From contig NZ_LT629770.1 in NCBI RefSeq assembly GCF_900105335.1, positions 1,550,001 to 1,614,000 of the forward strand: a stretch of DNA of 64,000 nt. Direction: 5' to 3'. A program made the translations under genes and the position numbers. Below the pieces are notes generated by a model, which saw only the letters and a program-made list of their open reading frames with translations, ran no database searches and was not told the origin of the DNA. Shown here one piece after another: positions 1 through 9,799 of this stretch. The stretch comes from Microbacterium paraoxydans. Lineage in GTDB: Bacteria; Actinomycetota; Actinomycetes; Actinomycetales; Microbacteriaceae. Position 1 is the first letter of the stretch; each line of letters starts with the position of its first letter.

Positions 1-1200
1 GCGCTGCACCTCGTCGGCGCCGACGGCGGACCGCTCCTTCAGGGGCGCAGCCTCACCTACCGCTTCGCCACGGCGGCCGCGGCCGGGGTGGCCGCGTTCA
101 GCGGCACGTCCCGGCACCACCCCGGCCTGCTGCGCCGCGCGGTGAGCGGGCAGGTGCGGCACTTCGCCGACCGGGGCGCGCCGGACGCGACCGGAGTTCT
201 CCCTCTCGGCTGGCACGGACCCTGGCGCCCGCTCGCCCAGGACTACTCCGGCCCCGGCTCCCCGTACTGGGCGGCGAAGGGCCTTCTGCCCCTCGCGCTT
301 CCCGCCGCGCATCCGTTCTGGACCGCCGTCGAGCAGCCCCTGCCGATCGATCGGGGTCCGTTCGCCCGTGTCCTCCTCGCCCCGGGATGGCTGGCGACGG
401 GCACCGCGGACGGCATCGTGCGGGTGGTCAACCACGGCACCGACCACCGCACGCCCGGCGCCTTCAAGCCGGATGCGCCGCTGTACGCGAAGCTCGGCTA
501 CTCCACCGCGACCGCCCCGGTACTCGCGGGGCCCGGTGTGCGAGACGGGTTGGACGGCACGGTCGCCGTGGTGCGCGGGGGCCGAGCGAGCCACCGCTCG
601 GGCTTCCTGACGGGAATGCTGAGGGAGACGGACGGCACGGCGTTCGGCGGTTCCTCCGGCCCCGTGCACTGGCACGACGGCGTCCGCTCGGAGTTCGACG
701 TCGGCGGAGGCGGCGCGGCCGCCGAGACGACGATCGGCCCCGTGGTCGATGTGGTGTCGGTGGTACGCGGACCGTGGGAGGTGCGGCTCGTGCGGGTCCG
801 GTCGGGCGCGAGGACGGAGGGGGCGATCCACGACGGCGACGTCCTCCGCATCGGCGGGTGGGCGCTATCCGCCCCCATCGTCGTCGAGACCGGCCCCGCG
901 GCCGTCGCCGCCCTCACTCCCGGCGGGGAGACGCAGAGCCGGGTGGTCGGCCTCCACGGCCTCGACGACGCGACCGCAGGCGTCCGGCGGGAGCGGGACG
1001 TGACGCCGCTCGGCCCGGAGACCGCCACCCCGTGGCTCTCCGCGGCGGTGCGGCCCGACGCCTGGATCGCGGCGGGCGTGCTGCTCGGGAGTTCGCCCGG
1101 GGCTCCCCGGCTCGATCTGCGGCAGGACGATGTGACGGTGTCGTGGCCGGACGGCGCCGCGACGACCCTTCACCCCGAGGAGTTCCTGCCCCGCGGTTGA
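1..1200 (+). CDS. DUF2264 family protein, C-terminal part
   Basis: The frame is open from the first base, so the N-terminus lies outside the window; about 399 residues are visible. The stretch encoded around 235-300 (core Q-D-Y-S-G-P-G-S-P-Y-W-A) and the following all-beta tail match what I know of DUF2264 proteins. That family has no established function but often lies in sugar or polysaccharide loci. A start at the GTG at 88 would cut the conserved region, so I treat the gene as partial. It converges on the LacI gene with 6 nt between stops. A link to glycan breakdown is inferred from context only. Confidence 0.75.
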   Translation, partial: ALHLVGADGGPLLQGRSLTYRFATAAAAGVAAFSGTSRHHPGLLRRAVSGQVRHFADRGAPDATGVLPLGWHGPWRPLAQDYSGPGSPYWAAKGLLPLALPAAHPFWTAVEQPLPIDRGPFARVLLAPGWLATGTADGIVRVVNHGTDHRTPGAFKPDAPLYAKLGYSTATAPVLAGPGVRDGLDGTVAVVRGGRASHRSGFLTGMLRETDGTAFGGSSGPVHWHDGVRSEFDVGGGGAAAETTIGPVVDVVSVVRGPWEVRLVRVRSGARTEGAIHDGDVLRIGGWALSAPIVVETGPAAVAALTPGGETQSRVVGLHGLDDATAGVRRERDVTPLGPETATPWLSAAVRPDAWIAAGVLLGSSPGAPRLDLRQDDVTVSWPDGAATTLHPEEFLPRG

Positions 1201-1206
1201 GCGTCG

Positions 1207-2229
1207 TCAGCGGCGTGCCGTGCTCGCCCGCTCCACGAGCCGGGTCGGCACCACCACGGGTACTGCGGGATCCGTTGCCGTCCCGTCGCCCTCCACAGCC
1301 GCGATGAGGGCGGTGACCGCCCGCTGCGCGAGCGCCGGGAAGTCCTGCCGGACGGTCGTGAGCGGCGGGAGGAAGTTCGCCGCCTCCGGGATGTCGTCGA
1401 AGCCCACCACGCTGACGTCGCCGGGCACCGCGCGCCCGGACTCCGCCACCGCCCGCAGCAGCCCGAGCGCCATCTGGTCGTTGGCGCAGAACACCGCGGT
1501 CGCCCCAGCCAGGGCCGCAGCCGCGGCGAAGCCCGACTCCGCGCTCCAGTCCCCGCGCACGACCTGCGGTGGCAGGACGCCGGCATCCGCCAGGGCCTCG
1601 CGCCAGCCCCGCTCGCGCTCGGCGGCGGCGAAAGAGCCCGCCGGTCCCGCGAGGTGGTGGACGGTCTCGTGCCCGAGATCGAGGAGGTGGCGGGTGGCGG
1701 CTTGCGCTCCCGCGGCATGATCGCTGTGCACCACGGCCGCTCCGGCGCCGGCGGGGGCATCCACGACGACGAGGTGCAGCTCCGGCGGCAGGGTCGCGGC
1801 GGGGACGAGCGCGGACGCCTCGTTCAGCACGACAGCCCCGTCCACGCCCTGATCGGCGAGCCGGGCGAACGCGGCCTCCACGCCGTCCGCGGCCGTGACG
1901 ACCGTGAGCGCGTAGCCACGCTCCGCCGCCGCCTCGGCCGTGGACTGCAACATGCGCGAGTTGCCGACCGTGGCGAGGGTGGTCACGACGAGGCCGATGG
2001 TGTGGCTGCGGCCGGTGCGCAGGGCCCGCGCGGCCCGGTGCGGCCGGTATCCCAGTTCTGACATCGCGGCCTCGACCCGCGCCCGGGTGTCCGGGTCGAC
2101 GCGCGGGCTGCCGTTGACGACGCGGGACACGGTCTGCCCGGAGACGCCAGCGCGCGCTGCCACGGTCGCCATGGAGACGCGAGCGGCGGTCGCCATCGGG
2201 CGCTTCTCGACCACGGATCCTCCGTTCAC
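1207..2229 (-). CDS. LacI-family transcriptional repressor (likely of galTKE)
   Basis: A 340-residue protein of normal LacI length. An N-terminal helix-turn-helix (V-S-M-A-T-V-A-A-R-A-G-V-S-G-Q-T-V-S-R-V-V-N-G) is followed by a hinge and a periplasmic-binding-protein-like sensor domain. It is divergent from galT across a 48-bp gap holding two operator-like palindromes, so it most likely represses galTKE and itself in response to a sugar. The first codon is GTG at 2229. A second GTG at 2214 follows GGAGGA with only 3 nt spacing, and the conserved domain begins after ATG 2196, so the start could be 5 or 11 codons later. Confidence 0.9.
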   Translation of the reverse strand: MNGGSVVEKRPMATAARVSMATVAARAGVSGQTVSRVVNGSPRVDPDTRARVEAAMSELGYRPHRAARALRTGRSHTIGLVVTTLATVGNSRMLQSTAEAAAERGYALTVVTAADGVEAAFARLADQGVDGAVVLNEASALVPAATLPPELHLVVVDAPAGAGAAVVHSDHAAGAQAATRHLLDLGHETVHHLAGPAGSFAAAERERGWREALADAGVLPPQVVRGDWSAESGFAAAAALAGATAVFCANDQMALGLLRAVAESGRAVPGDVSVVGFDDIPEAANFLPPLTTVRQDFPALAQRAVTALIAAVEGDGTATDPAVPVVVPTRLVERASTARR

Positions 2230-2238
2230 AACTCAGTG

Positions 2239-2285
2239 ATGTTGACGTTAGCATGGCGCCCCACCTAGCATGTTGACGTGAACAC
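2239..2285 (+). promoter_or_regulatory. galT promoter with two LacI-type operators
   Basis: Two 16-bp near-palindromes share the half-site TGTT-n-ACGT-n-A(A/G)CA: 2239-2254 and 2270-2285. Their centres are 31 bp apart, about three helical turns. On the + strand a -35 TTGACG (2242-2247), an 18-bp spacer and a -10 TAGCAT (2266-2271) place the transcription start at about 2278, the galT GTG, implying a leaderless mRNA. Operator 1 covers the -35 and operator 2 covers the -10 and start codon, a strong repression layout. Confidence 0.75.
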
Positions 2286-3461
2286 GCCCGAATCTCCTGA
2301 GATCCGCACCGAGCTTCTCGGCGTCGGCGTCGTCAAACGCGCGACGACCCTCGCCGACGGCCGTGACCTCATCTACTACGACGATCCGGACACCACTCTG
2401 GGTGCCGAGCGATCGGTCGACGCCCGCACCCTGGCACCTCGACCGGACACCGCGACCATGCGGCTCGACGTGCTCACGGGCGACTGGATCACCGTCGCCG
2501 CCAACCGCCAGAACCGCGTCATGATGCCGGGAGCCGACGCCGACCCGCTCGCGCCGCAGACGCCGGGGAATCCTTCCGAGGTGCCGTCCCGGTACGACGT
2601 GGCCGTGTTCGAGAACCGCTCCCCCGCGTTCGGCCCCGCCCTTGCCGAGCCGGTCGGCACCGCCCCCGGGGCGACGAACCCCCCGCGCGGCCTCGACGAC
2701 CTCGCGGCCCTCGGACTCGGGCGCACCCGTACCGCCGTCGGCCGCTGCGAAGTCGTGTGCTTCAGCCCCGAGCACTCCGGCTCCTTCGGGACGCAGACCG
2801 AGACCCGCGCCCGCACCGTGATCGAGGCCTGGGCCGACCGCACCGCCGCCCTGTCCGCCCTCCCCGGCATCCAGCAGGTCTTCCCGTTCGAGAACCGGGG
2901 CGAGGCGATCGGCGTCACGCTCCCCCACCCGCACGGCCAGATCTACGCGTACCCCTACGTGACCCCACGCACCGCCCGGGTGCTGGACGCGGTCGACCGC
3001 ACCGCGCCCGACCTCTTCGCCCGCATCCTCGCCGAGGAGCAGGCGTCCGAGCGGGTGGTGTTCCGCGGCGAGCACTGGACGGCGTTCGTGCCCTTCGCGG
3101 CGCGGTGGCCGCTCGAGGTGCACCTCATGCCGCATCGGCACGTGCCGGACCTCGCCGAGACCACGGCGGAGGAGCGCGACGAACTCGCCCCGCTCTACCT
3201 CCGCCTCCTCCGCGGTGTCGACGCGCTCTACGACAGCCCGACGCCGTACATCGCGGCCTGGCACCAGGCTCCGGTCCACGTCGGCCGCGACACCGTGCGC
3301 CTGCATCTGCAGCTCACGAGCCCGCGCCGCGCCGCCGACAAGCTCAAGTTCCTCGCGGGTTCCGAGGCCGCGATGTGGGCGTGGGCCGCCGAGGTCGCGC
3401 CCGAGCAGGGCGCCGCCCGACTTCGCGAAGCGATCGCCCGCACCGATCAGGAAGCCTCCGC

Positions 3462-3465
<4 letters not shown>
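2278..3465 (+). CDS. galT: galactose-1-phosphate uridylyltransferase
   Basis: A 395-residue protein that transfers UMP between UDP-glucose and galactose-1-phosphate, the second step of the Leloir pathway in the cytoplasm. The active-site signature H217-P-H219-G-Q221 is present; H219 would carry the uridylyl group. Late conserved blocks around residues 280-300 and A-W-H-Q-A-P are also visible. The GTG start at 2278 is supported by the promoter geometry, which gives a leaderless transcript. The stop overlaps the galK start by 4 nt (ATGA), so the two are translationally coupled. Confidence 0.95.
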
Positions 3466-4646
<1,181 letters not shown>

Positions 4647-4692
4647 CACAATGAAGGGTCGAGCCGCCACCGCCGCGGCAGGAGAGGAACGC

Positions 4693-5670
4693 ATGTCCTG
4701 GATCGTCACCGGCGGCGCCGGCTACATCGGTGCCCACGTCGTCCGCGCCCTCGCGGAGGCCGGCCTCTCCCCCGTCGTGCTGGACGACCTGTCCAGCGGC
4801 GTGGCCTCGTTCGTACCGGAGGGCGTGCCGTTCGTGCGGGGCAGCATCCTCGACCGCGCCCTCGTCGAGGAGACGCTGCGCACCCACGAGGCGGAGGGCG
4901 TGATCCACGTCGCGGGCTACAAGTACGCCGGAGTCTCGGTCCAGCGCCCCCTGCACACCTATGCCCAGAACGTGGAGGGGACGCGGATCATCCTCGAGGC
5001 GATGGCGGCGGCGGGTGTCGCGAACATCGTCTTCTCGTCTTCGGCGGCCGTGTTCGGCACCCCGGACGTCTCCCTCGTCGTCGAGGACACCGCCAAGCGG
5101 CCCGCGAGCCCCTACGGCGAGTCGAAGCTCATCGGAGAATGGCTGCTCCGCGATCAGGCGATCGCCACCGCCGACTCCGACCGCCCGCTGCGCCACACCT
5201 CGCTGCGGTACTTCAACGTCGTGGGCTCGGCCGACCCGACGGTCTACGACGTCAGCCCCCACAACCTCTTCCCCATCGTCTTCGAGGCGCTGATCGAGGG
5301 CCGCACTCCCAAGATCTTCGGCGACGACTACGACACCCCTGACGGCACGAACGTCCGCGACTACGTGCACGTGGGTGACATCGCCGCCGCCCACGTCGCC
5401 GCGGCGCAGCGCCTGGCCTCGGGTGCTCCGATCGAGCCCGCGTACAACCTCGGCTCCGGCGATGGCCTCAGCGTGAAGCAGATCATGGATGCGGTCGCCC
5501 GCGTCACCGGCATCGACTTCACCCCGGAGATCGGCCCTCGCCGCCCCGGCGACCCGGATCGGATCGTGGCGACCGGCGAGCTCGCGGCCCGCGACCTCGA
5601 CTGGACCATGCGCTACACGGTCGACGAGATGGTGCGCACGGGCTGGGAGGCCCGCCGCGCCGCCGGCTGA
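4693..5670 (+). CDS. galE: UDP-glucose 4-epimerase
   Basis: A 325-residue short-chain dehydrogenase-type epimerase that interconverts UDP-galactose and UDP-glucose with bound NAD. The Rossmann motif T-G-G-A-G-Y-I-G is at residues 6-13, and the catalytic Y141-x-x-x-K145 lies in S-P-Y-G-E-S-K. A Ser-rich S-S-S-A-A-V-F-G precedes it. The start ATG 4693 is preceded by an AGGAGAGG Shine-Dalgarno (about 4679-4687), unlike galT. It follows galK by 46 nt and closes the Leloir operon. Confidence 0.95.
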   Translation: MSWIVTGGAGYIGAHVVRALAEAGLSPVVLDDLSSGVASFVPEGVPFVRGSILDRALVEETLRTHEAEGVIHVAGYKYAGVSVQRPLHTYAQNVEGTRIILEAMAAAGVANIVFSSSAAVFGTPDVSLVVEDTAKRPASPYGESKLIGEWLLRDQAIATADSDRPLRHTSLRYFNVVGSADPTVYDVSPHNLFPIVFEALIEGRTPKIFGDDYDTPDGTNVRDYVHVGDIAAAHVAAAQRLASGAPIEPAYNLGSGDGLSVKQIMDAVARVTGIDFTPEIGPRRPGDPDRIVATGELAARDLDWTMRYTVDEMVRTGWEARRAAG

Positions 5671-5672
5671 CC

Positions 5673-6998
5673 TCACACGTCGCGGGTGCGGAGCGGGTAG
5701 AGCCAGAAGCACAGCCATCCGACGGCGGTGAACGCCAGCGGGATGACCGCCAGCATGAGCCGGATGCCGCCGTCGACGGCCTCCGGCTGCGCGTCGCCGA
5801 GCTCGGCGTCGAAGCCGGTCGCGGTCAGCACGGCCGCGGCGACGATCGCCTGGAGAACCACGGAGCCGCGGACGACGAAGCCGTTCACGCCGAAGTAGGC
5901 GCCCTCGCGGCGGTGGCCAGTGCGATGCGCGTCGTCGTCGATGATCTGGGCGAGCACGACCTCGAGGAGCTGCAGCAGCCCGCCGACGCCGACCCCGACC
6001 GCGATCCCGACGAGAGCCGCCGCCCCCACGGACGTCGGGATGAGGTACCCGAGCACCGCGACCCCGAACACCCCGACGCTCCAGAGCAGGGCCGTGCGCG
6101 GGGAGGTGCGCCGGACCACCGCGCTCCACAGCACGATCGACGGGATCGCCGTGAGGAAGATGGCGCCGAGCAGGAGGCTCCCCTCGCCCTCGGCCGCCCC
6201 CAGCGAGTAGCGGACGTAGAAGGGGACGGCGGCGAGGATCACGGCGATCGAGGTCTGCACGCAGAGCGAGCCCAGCACGTACGGCACGAAGGCGCGGTTA
6301 CGGAACGTGTAGACGAGCTGATCCCGCCAGCGCATCGCCTCGGAGGCGGCCTCCGGCACCCGGCGCTCGATCATCCCGCCGAGGAACGACCAGGCGAGCA
6401 GCACGAGACAGACACCGGACAGCACGAGCGCCATCCCCGGCCAGCCGATCGCGTCGTAGAGCGCGGGGGCTCCGGCCGTGCCGAGCACCATGCCGAGGAT
6501 CGCGAAGATCTGCCGCGGCACGTTCCCGCGGGCGCGCTCCTCCGTGGTCCGGAAGATCTCCGGGAACAGCGCGGAGATGTTCAGCACCACGACGACGAAG
6601 GCGATGTCGTAGACCGCGACGACCACGAGGAACCACACGATGAGCCCGGCCGCCGGGAGCGCGGGCGGCATCCAGACGAGGGCGAAGGCGACGACGAGCG
6701 GCACGATGCCGAGCCCGATCCACGGGATGCGCCGGCCCCACGGCGTGCGGATCCGGTCGGAGAGCGCCCCCACGACCGGGTTGAGCGCCGCGTTGAGGAT
6801 GCCGTGCGCGATCATCGCCGCCGCCACCCACCCCGCGGGGACGGCGAGGTGCGAGACGTAGAAGTACACGACGAACGCCGAGAACGTCTGCGTCATCAGC
6901 TGCGTCGGGAACCCCGAGGCCCCGAAGGCGATGGTCTGGGCGCGGGACGGCGCGGCGTCGAGACGGCGGTCGCGCAGCCGTTCGCCGAGCGTCGTCAT
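5673..6998 (-). CDS. MFS transporter, GPH (glycoside-pentoside-hexuronide:cation) type
   Basis: A 441-residue membrane protein with about 12 hydrophobic segments. The N-terminal block G-A-S-G-F-P-T-Q-L-M-T-Q-T-F and the loop L-S-D-R-I-R-T-P-W-G-R-R-I-P-W are the hallmark of GPH cation symporters such as melibiose or glucuronide carriers. It is the last gene of a ROK regulator, ChbG deacetylase, transporter operon, and its start ATG overlaps the deacetylase stop by 4 nt. The substrate is unknown; an amino-sugar oligosaccharide or glycoside would suit the neighbours. It ends 2 nt from galE on the other strand. Confidence 0.85.
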   Translation of the reverse strand: MTTLGERLRDRRLDAAPSRAQTIAFGASGFPTQLMTQTFSAFVVYFYVSHLAVPAGWVAAAMIAHGILNAALNPVVGALSDRIRTPWGRRIPWIGLGIVPLVVAFALVWMPPALPAAGLIVWFLVVVAVYDIAFVVVVLNISALFPEIFRTTEERARGNVPRQIFAILGMVLGTAGAPALYDAIGWPGMALVLSGVCLVLLAWSFLGGMIERRVPEAASEAMRWRDQLVYTFRNRAFVPYVLGSLCVQTSIAVILAAVPFYVRYSLGAAEGEGSLLLGAIFLTAIPSIVLWSAVVRRTSPRTALLWSVGVFGVAVLGYLIPTSVGAAALVGIAVGVGVGGLLQLLEVVLAQIIDDDAHRTGHRREGAYFGVNGFVVRGSVVLQAIVAAAVLTATGFDAELGDAQPEAVDGGIRLMLAVIPLAFTAVGWLCFWLYPLRTRDV

Positions 6999-7921
6999 CG
7001 GGCGTCTCCCCGCTGCAGGTCCCGCAGCGCGCGCCAGCCGACGCGGACCAGGCCCTCCTCGGCGATGGTCTGCTGCACGAGAGGGTCGTCGAGCAGCCGC
7101 AGCTCGTAGCCGCGCTTGGCCGCCGCGAAGTCCACCGCCGCGCGCAGCTCCTCGCCGTCGGCCATCGGGTGCAGGTAGATCTCGGTGACCCCGGGCGGGA
7201 CGGCGCGCAGCACCGCGAGGAAGCCGTCTCGGACCTGCTCGTACGACTCCTCGTCGGCGGTGCCCTCGCCGCGCAGCTCGAACGGGTGCGTCCACAGCCG
7301 GTCGACGATCTCCACGCCGAACGCATCGGCCACCGCCGCCGCCTCGGTGAGCTTCGCCTGCAGCATCGGATCGGCGTCCGCCCCCTCCATCTCGCGGGGC
7401 AGGCGGAAGGGGAGGCCATGCCGGGCGGCGAGCTCGAAGACGGCGCGCAGGAAGTCCCGGCCGGTCAGCAGCCCATAGACGGAGCCCATGTGGTTGTCGA
7501 GGTGGGTCACGTCGACGCCGGCATCGAGCGCGGTCTGCAGCTGGGCGGCGATCTCGGCCGCGACGTCCGCTTCGGAGGCGTGCTGCTCTACCGTCGCGAC
7601 GTCGGCGGGGAAGTAGCCGTCGGCGTCGACCAGGGTCGAGGCCCCGGTGAGCGGACGCCATCGGTACCGGCGCCACTCGCTCGTGAGCACGAGGTGCACG
7701 CCCACGTCGAGGTCCGGGTGGGCAGCGGCGAAGGCGAGCGCTTCCGGGGACCAGGCGCAGGGCACCATCACCGTCGCCGAGTCGATCCGGCCGCGCACGA
7801 GGAGTCCGGAGATCGCGGCGTTCGCGGCATGGCACATCCCGAAGTCGTCGGCGTTGAGGATGACCGCCCTGGCTCCGGACGGCAGTCCGAGTCGGTCGGC
7901 GAGGGCGGAGGAGGCGGTCAT
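6995..7921 (-). CDS. ChbG/HpnK (YdjC-like) carbohydrate deacetylase
   Basis: A 308-residue member of the YdjC/ChbG metal-dependent deacetylase family, whose known members remove N-acetyl groups from chitobiose-type sugars. The metal-binding start V-I-L-N-A-D-D-F-G-M is at residues 20-29 and T-H-L-D-N-H-M-G gives further His/Asp ligands. A later Y-L-H-P-M motif is typical of the family. The gene lies 23 nt after the ROK regulator and overlaps the transporter, so it probably acts in the cytoplasm on the sugar imported by that carrier. Confidence 0.85.
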   Translation of the reverse strand: MTASSALADRLGLPSGARAVILNADDFGMCHAANAAISGLLVRGRIDSATVMVPCAWSPEALAFAAAHPDLDVGVHLVLTSEWRRYRWRPLTGASTLVDADGYFPADVATVEQHASEADVAAEIAAQLQTALDAGVDVTHLDNHMGSVYGLLTGRDFLRAVFELAARHGLPFRLPREMEGADADPMLQAKLTEAAAVADAFGVEIVDRLWTHPFELRGEGTADEESYEQVRDGFLAVLRAVPPGVTEIYLHPMADGEELRAAVDFAAAKRGYELRLLDDPLVQQTIAEEGLVRVGWRALRDLQRGDAR

Positions 7922-7944
7922 GGCGTGTCCTGTCGGGCGGGCGG

Positions 7945-9090
7945 TCAGCGGCCGGCGGCGGCTGCGCGGGAGGGGGTGAGGATCCGGGTGAAGACGTCGG
8001 CACGGAGCGCGGAGGCCGCCTCGCCCACGGCTCCGACGAGCGGCGCCTCCGGCCCGAACGCCGAGGCGAGGAAGCGGAGCGGCAGCTGCGCGGAGAACTC
8101 GTCCGCGACGCGCTCGATCGCGTCCAGGAGCGCCGGGTGTACCGCCTCCCCGCCGAGGATGAAGGCCTCGGGATCGAGCACGAGGGCGACGCTGCCCGCC
8201 GCGAGGAAGAGCCGGCGTCCGATCTCGGCGACGAGCGCCTGCGCCGCCTCGTCGCCGCGCTGTGCCGCCTCCAGGTGGGCGAGGAACGGCGCGTCGACAT
8301 CCAGCCCCAGGCCGAGGGCGAGGTCGCGCACCACCGTGGCCCCCGCGACGGGGGCGCCGATGGGCACCGGCGTCTGCGGGAGGTACATCACCTCGCCCGC
8401 CACTCCGGAGAACCCGCGATGCAGCGTCCCGTCGATCACGATCCCGGCCCCGAGGTCGTCGTCGAGCAGCAGGAGCGCGAAGCTCGAGAGGTCGATGCCG
8501 ACGCCGCTGGTCGACTCGGCGAGCGCGGCGAGGTTGACGTCGTTCTCGACGCGGACCGGGCAGTCGAGGGCGGCCGCGAGAGCCGCGCGGAAGGCGCCGC
8601 CGTCCGGCCCCTGGTCGTCGCGGATCGCGCCGTCGGCAGCCACGATGCCGGGCACTCCGAAGACGGCGAGGTGGAGCGCGCCCTTCACGGATCGGCGGCA
8701 GGCCGTGACGAGCGCGGCGATGTGCGCGACCCGGTCTTCGCCCGTGGGGAAGGCGCCGTGCCGCTCGGCTCTGACGGTGCCGGTCGCGTCGACGAGGACG
8801 ACATGGGCGGCGTGATGGTCCACGTGCACGGCGGCCGCGAAGCCGAGGGCCGGGTGCAGCGCGACACGGCCGGCCGCCGGCCCGCGGGTGTCGCGGTCCA
8901 CCCCGGCCGCGGTGACGGCTCCTGCCGCGTCGAGCATCCGCAGCACCTGGGTCACGGCCGTGCGGGAGAGGCCGGTCGCCGCCATGAGCTCGGCCCGGGT
9001 CTGCGGTCCGCTCCGGGCGAGGCGCTCGAGGATCGCGCGGCCGTTGAGTGTACGGAGCAGGGTCTGCGGTCCTGCGAGGGGTCGTGACAT
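7945..9090 (-). CDS. ROK-family transcriptional regulator
   Basis: A 381-residue protein with an N-terminal winged helix (about residues 15-65, R-A-E-L-M-A-A-T-G-L-S-R-T-A-V-T-Q) followed by a ROK sugar-binding domain. It is the first gene of the operon with the deacetylase and GPH transporter, so it probably controls them. The usual ROK zinc cluster (C-x-C-G-x-x-G-C) is absent; in its place the sequence reads G-E-V-M-Y-L-P and moves into a different helix. Sugar recognition may therefore differ from NagC or Mlc. Confidence 0.85.
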   Translation of the reverse strand: MSRPLAGPQTLLRTLNGRAILERLARSGPQTRAELMAATGLSRTAVTQVLRMLDAAGAVTAAGVDRDTRGPAAGRVALHPALGFAAAVHVDHHAAHVVLVDATGTVRAERHGAFPTGEDRVAHIAALVTACRRSVKGALHLAVFGVPGIVAADGAIRDDQGPDGGAFRAALAAALDCPVRVENDVNLAALAESTSGVGIDLSSFALLLLDDDLGAGIVIDGTLHRGFSGVAGEVMYLPQTPVPIGAPVAGATVVRDLALGLGLDVDAPFLAHLEAAQRGDEAAQALVAEIGRRLFLAAGSVALVLDPEAFILGGEAVHPALLDAIERVADEFSAQLPLRFLASAFGPEAPLVGAVGEAASALRADVFTRILTPSRAAAAGR

Positions 9091-9246
9091 GCGGCGGAAC
9101 CTCTGGGGGGTCGATTCTCGTGCGGAGTCGGTGCCCGCCAGCCTGCCACATCGCGTCGCACCCGTCGACCCGTCTTCTCCGGCCGGGTCGCCAGCACCGG
9201 GTCACCGAGTACCGGGAGGGGACGGAAGGACGTCGGCGGGCGCGCA

Positions 9247-9252
9247 TAGGGT
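9247..9252 (+). promoter_or_regulatory. -10 box of the GNAT gene (leaderless layout)
   Basis: TAGGGT ends 6 nt before the ATG at 9259, which would make the mRNA start at the initiation codon. No clear -35 is visible. The GGAGGG just upstream of the ATG is too close to serve as a Shine-Dalgarno. Confidence 0.45.
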
Positions 9253-9258
9253 GGAGGG

Positions 9259-9786
9259 ATGACGCCCCTGGTGATCCGAGACGCCATCGCCGACGATGCC
9301 GAGGCCGTGGCCGGAGTGCATGTGCGCTCGTGGCAGGCGGCCTACGAGGGCCTCATCGACCAGGAGGTGCTGGACGGGTTGTCCGTCTCGGAGCGCGCCG
9401 ACGGGTGGCGCCGCATCTTCGCCGATCCCCTCCCCACGAGCCTCGGGACCCTGGTGGCCGAGCGCGACGGCACGGTCGTCGGCTGGGCGTCGTTCGGCTC
9501 CGGCCGCGACCCCGACGGCCTGGACGATGCGGAGCTGTACGGCATCTACGCCGATCCCACCGCGTGGTCGACGGGGGCAGGGCATGCCCTCCTCGACGCC
9601 GCCGAGCAGCGCATGATCGACGCCGGCCACACCCGCGCCTACCTCTGGGTGCTCGACGGCAACGACCGGGCCGACGGCTTCTACGCCCGGCACGGGTGGG
9701 AGCTCGACGGGGCCACGAAGATCGATCAGCGCCCGCAGTTCACGCTCCGCGAGCACCGCCGCGTCAAGCACCTCGCCCCGCGCTGA
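9259..9786 (+). CDS. GNAT-family N-acetyltransferase
   Basis: A 175-residue protein with the GNAT fold: N-terminal R-D-A-I-A-D-D-A-E-A-V-A, the conserved H-V-R-S-W-Q-A-A-Y-E-G of this subfamily, a central acetyl-CoA strand (E-L-Y-G-I-Y-A-D-P) and a terminal L-W-V-L-D-G-N-D-R-A-D-G-F-Y block. The substrate cannot be predicted. A similar single-gene GNAT with the same W-x-E/Q-x-Y motif lies at 30036-30545, so the two are probably paralogues. Confidence 0.85.
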   Translation: MTPLVIRDAIADDAEAVAGVHVRSWQAAYEGLIDQEVLDGLSVSERADGWRRIFADPLPTSLGTLVAERDGTVVGWASFGSGRDPDGLDDAELYGIYADPTAWSTGAGHALLDAAEQRMIDAGHTRAYLWVLDGNDRADGFYARHGWELDGATKIDQRPQFTLREHRRVKHLAPR

Positions 9787-9799
9787 AGCGGTCCCGCCG

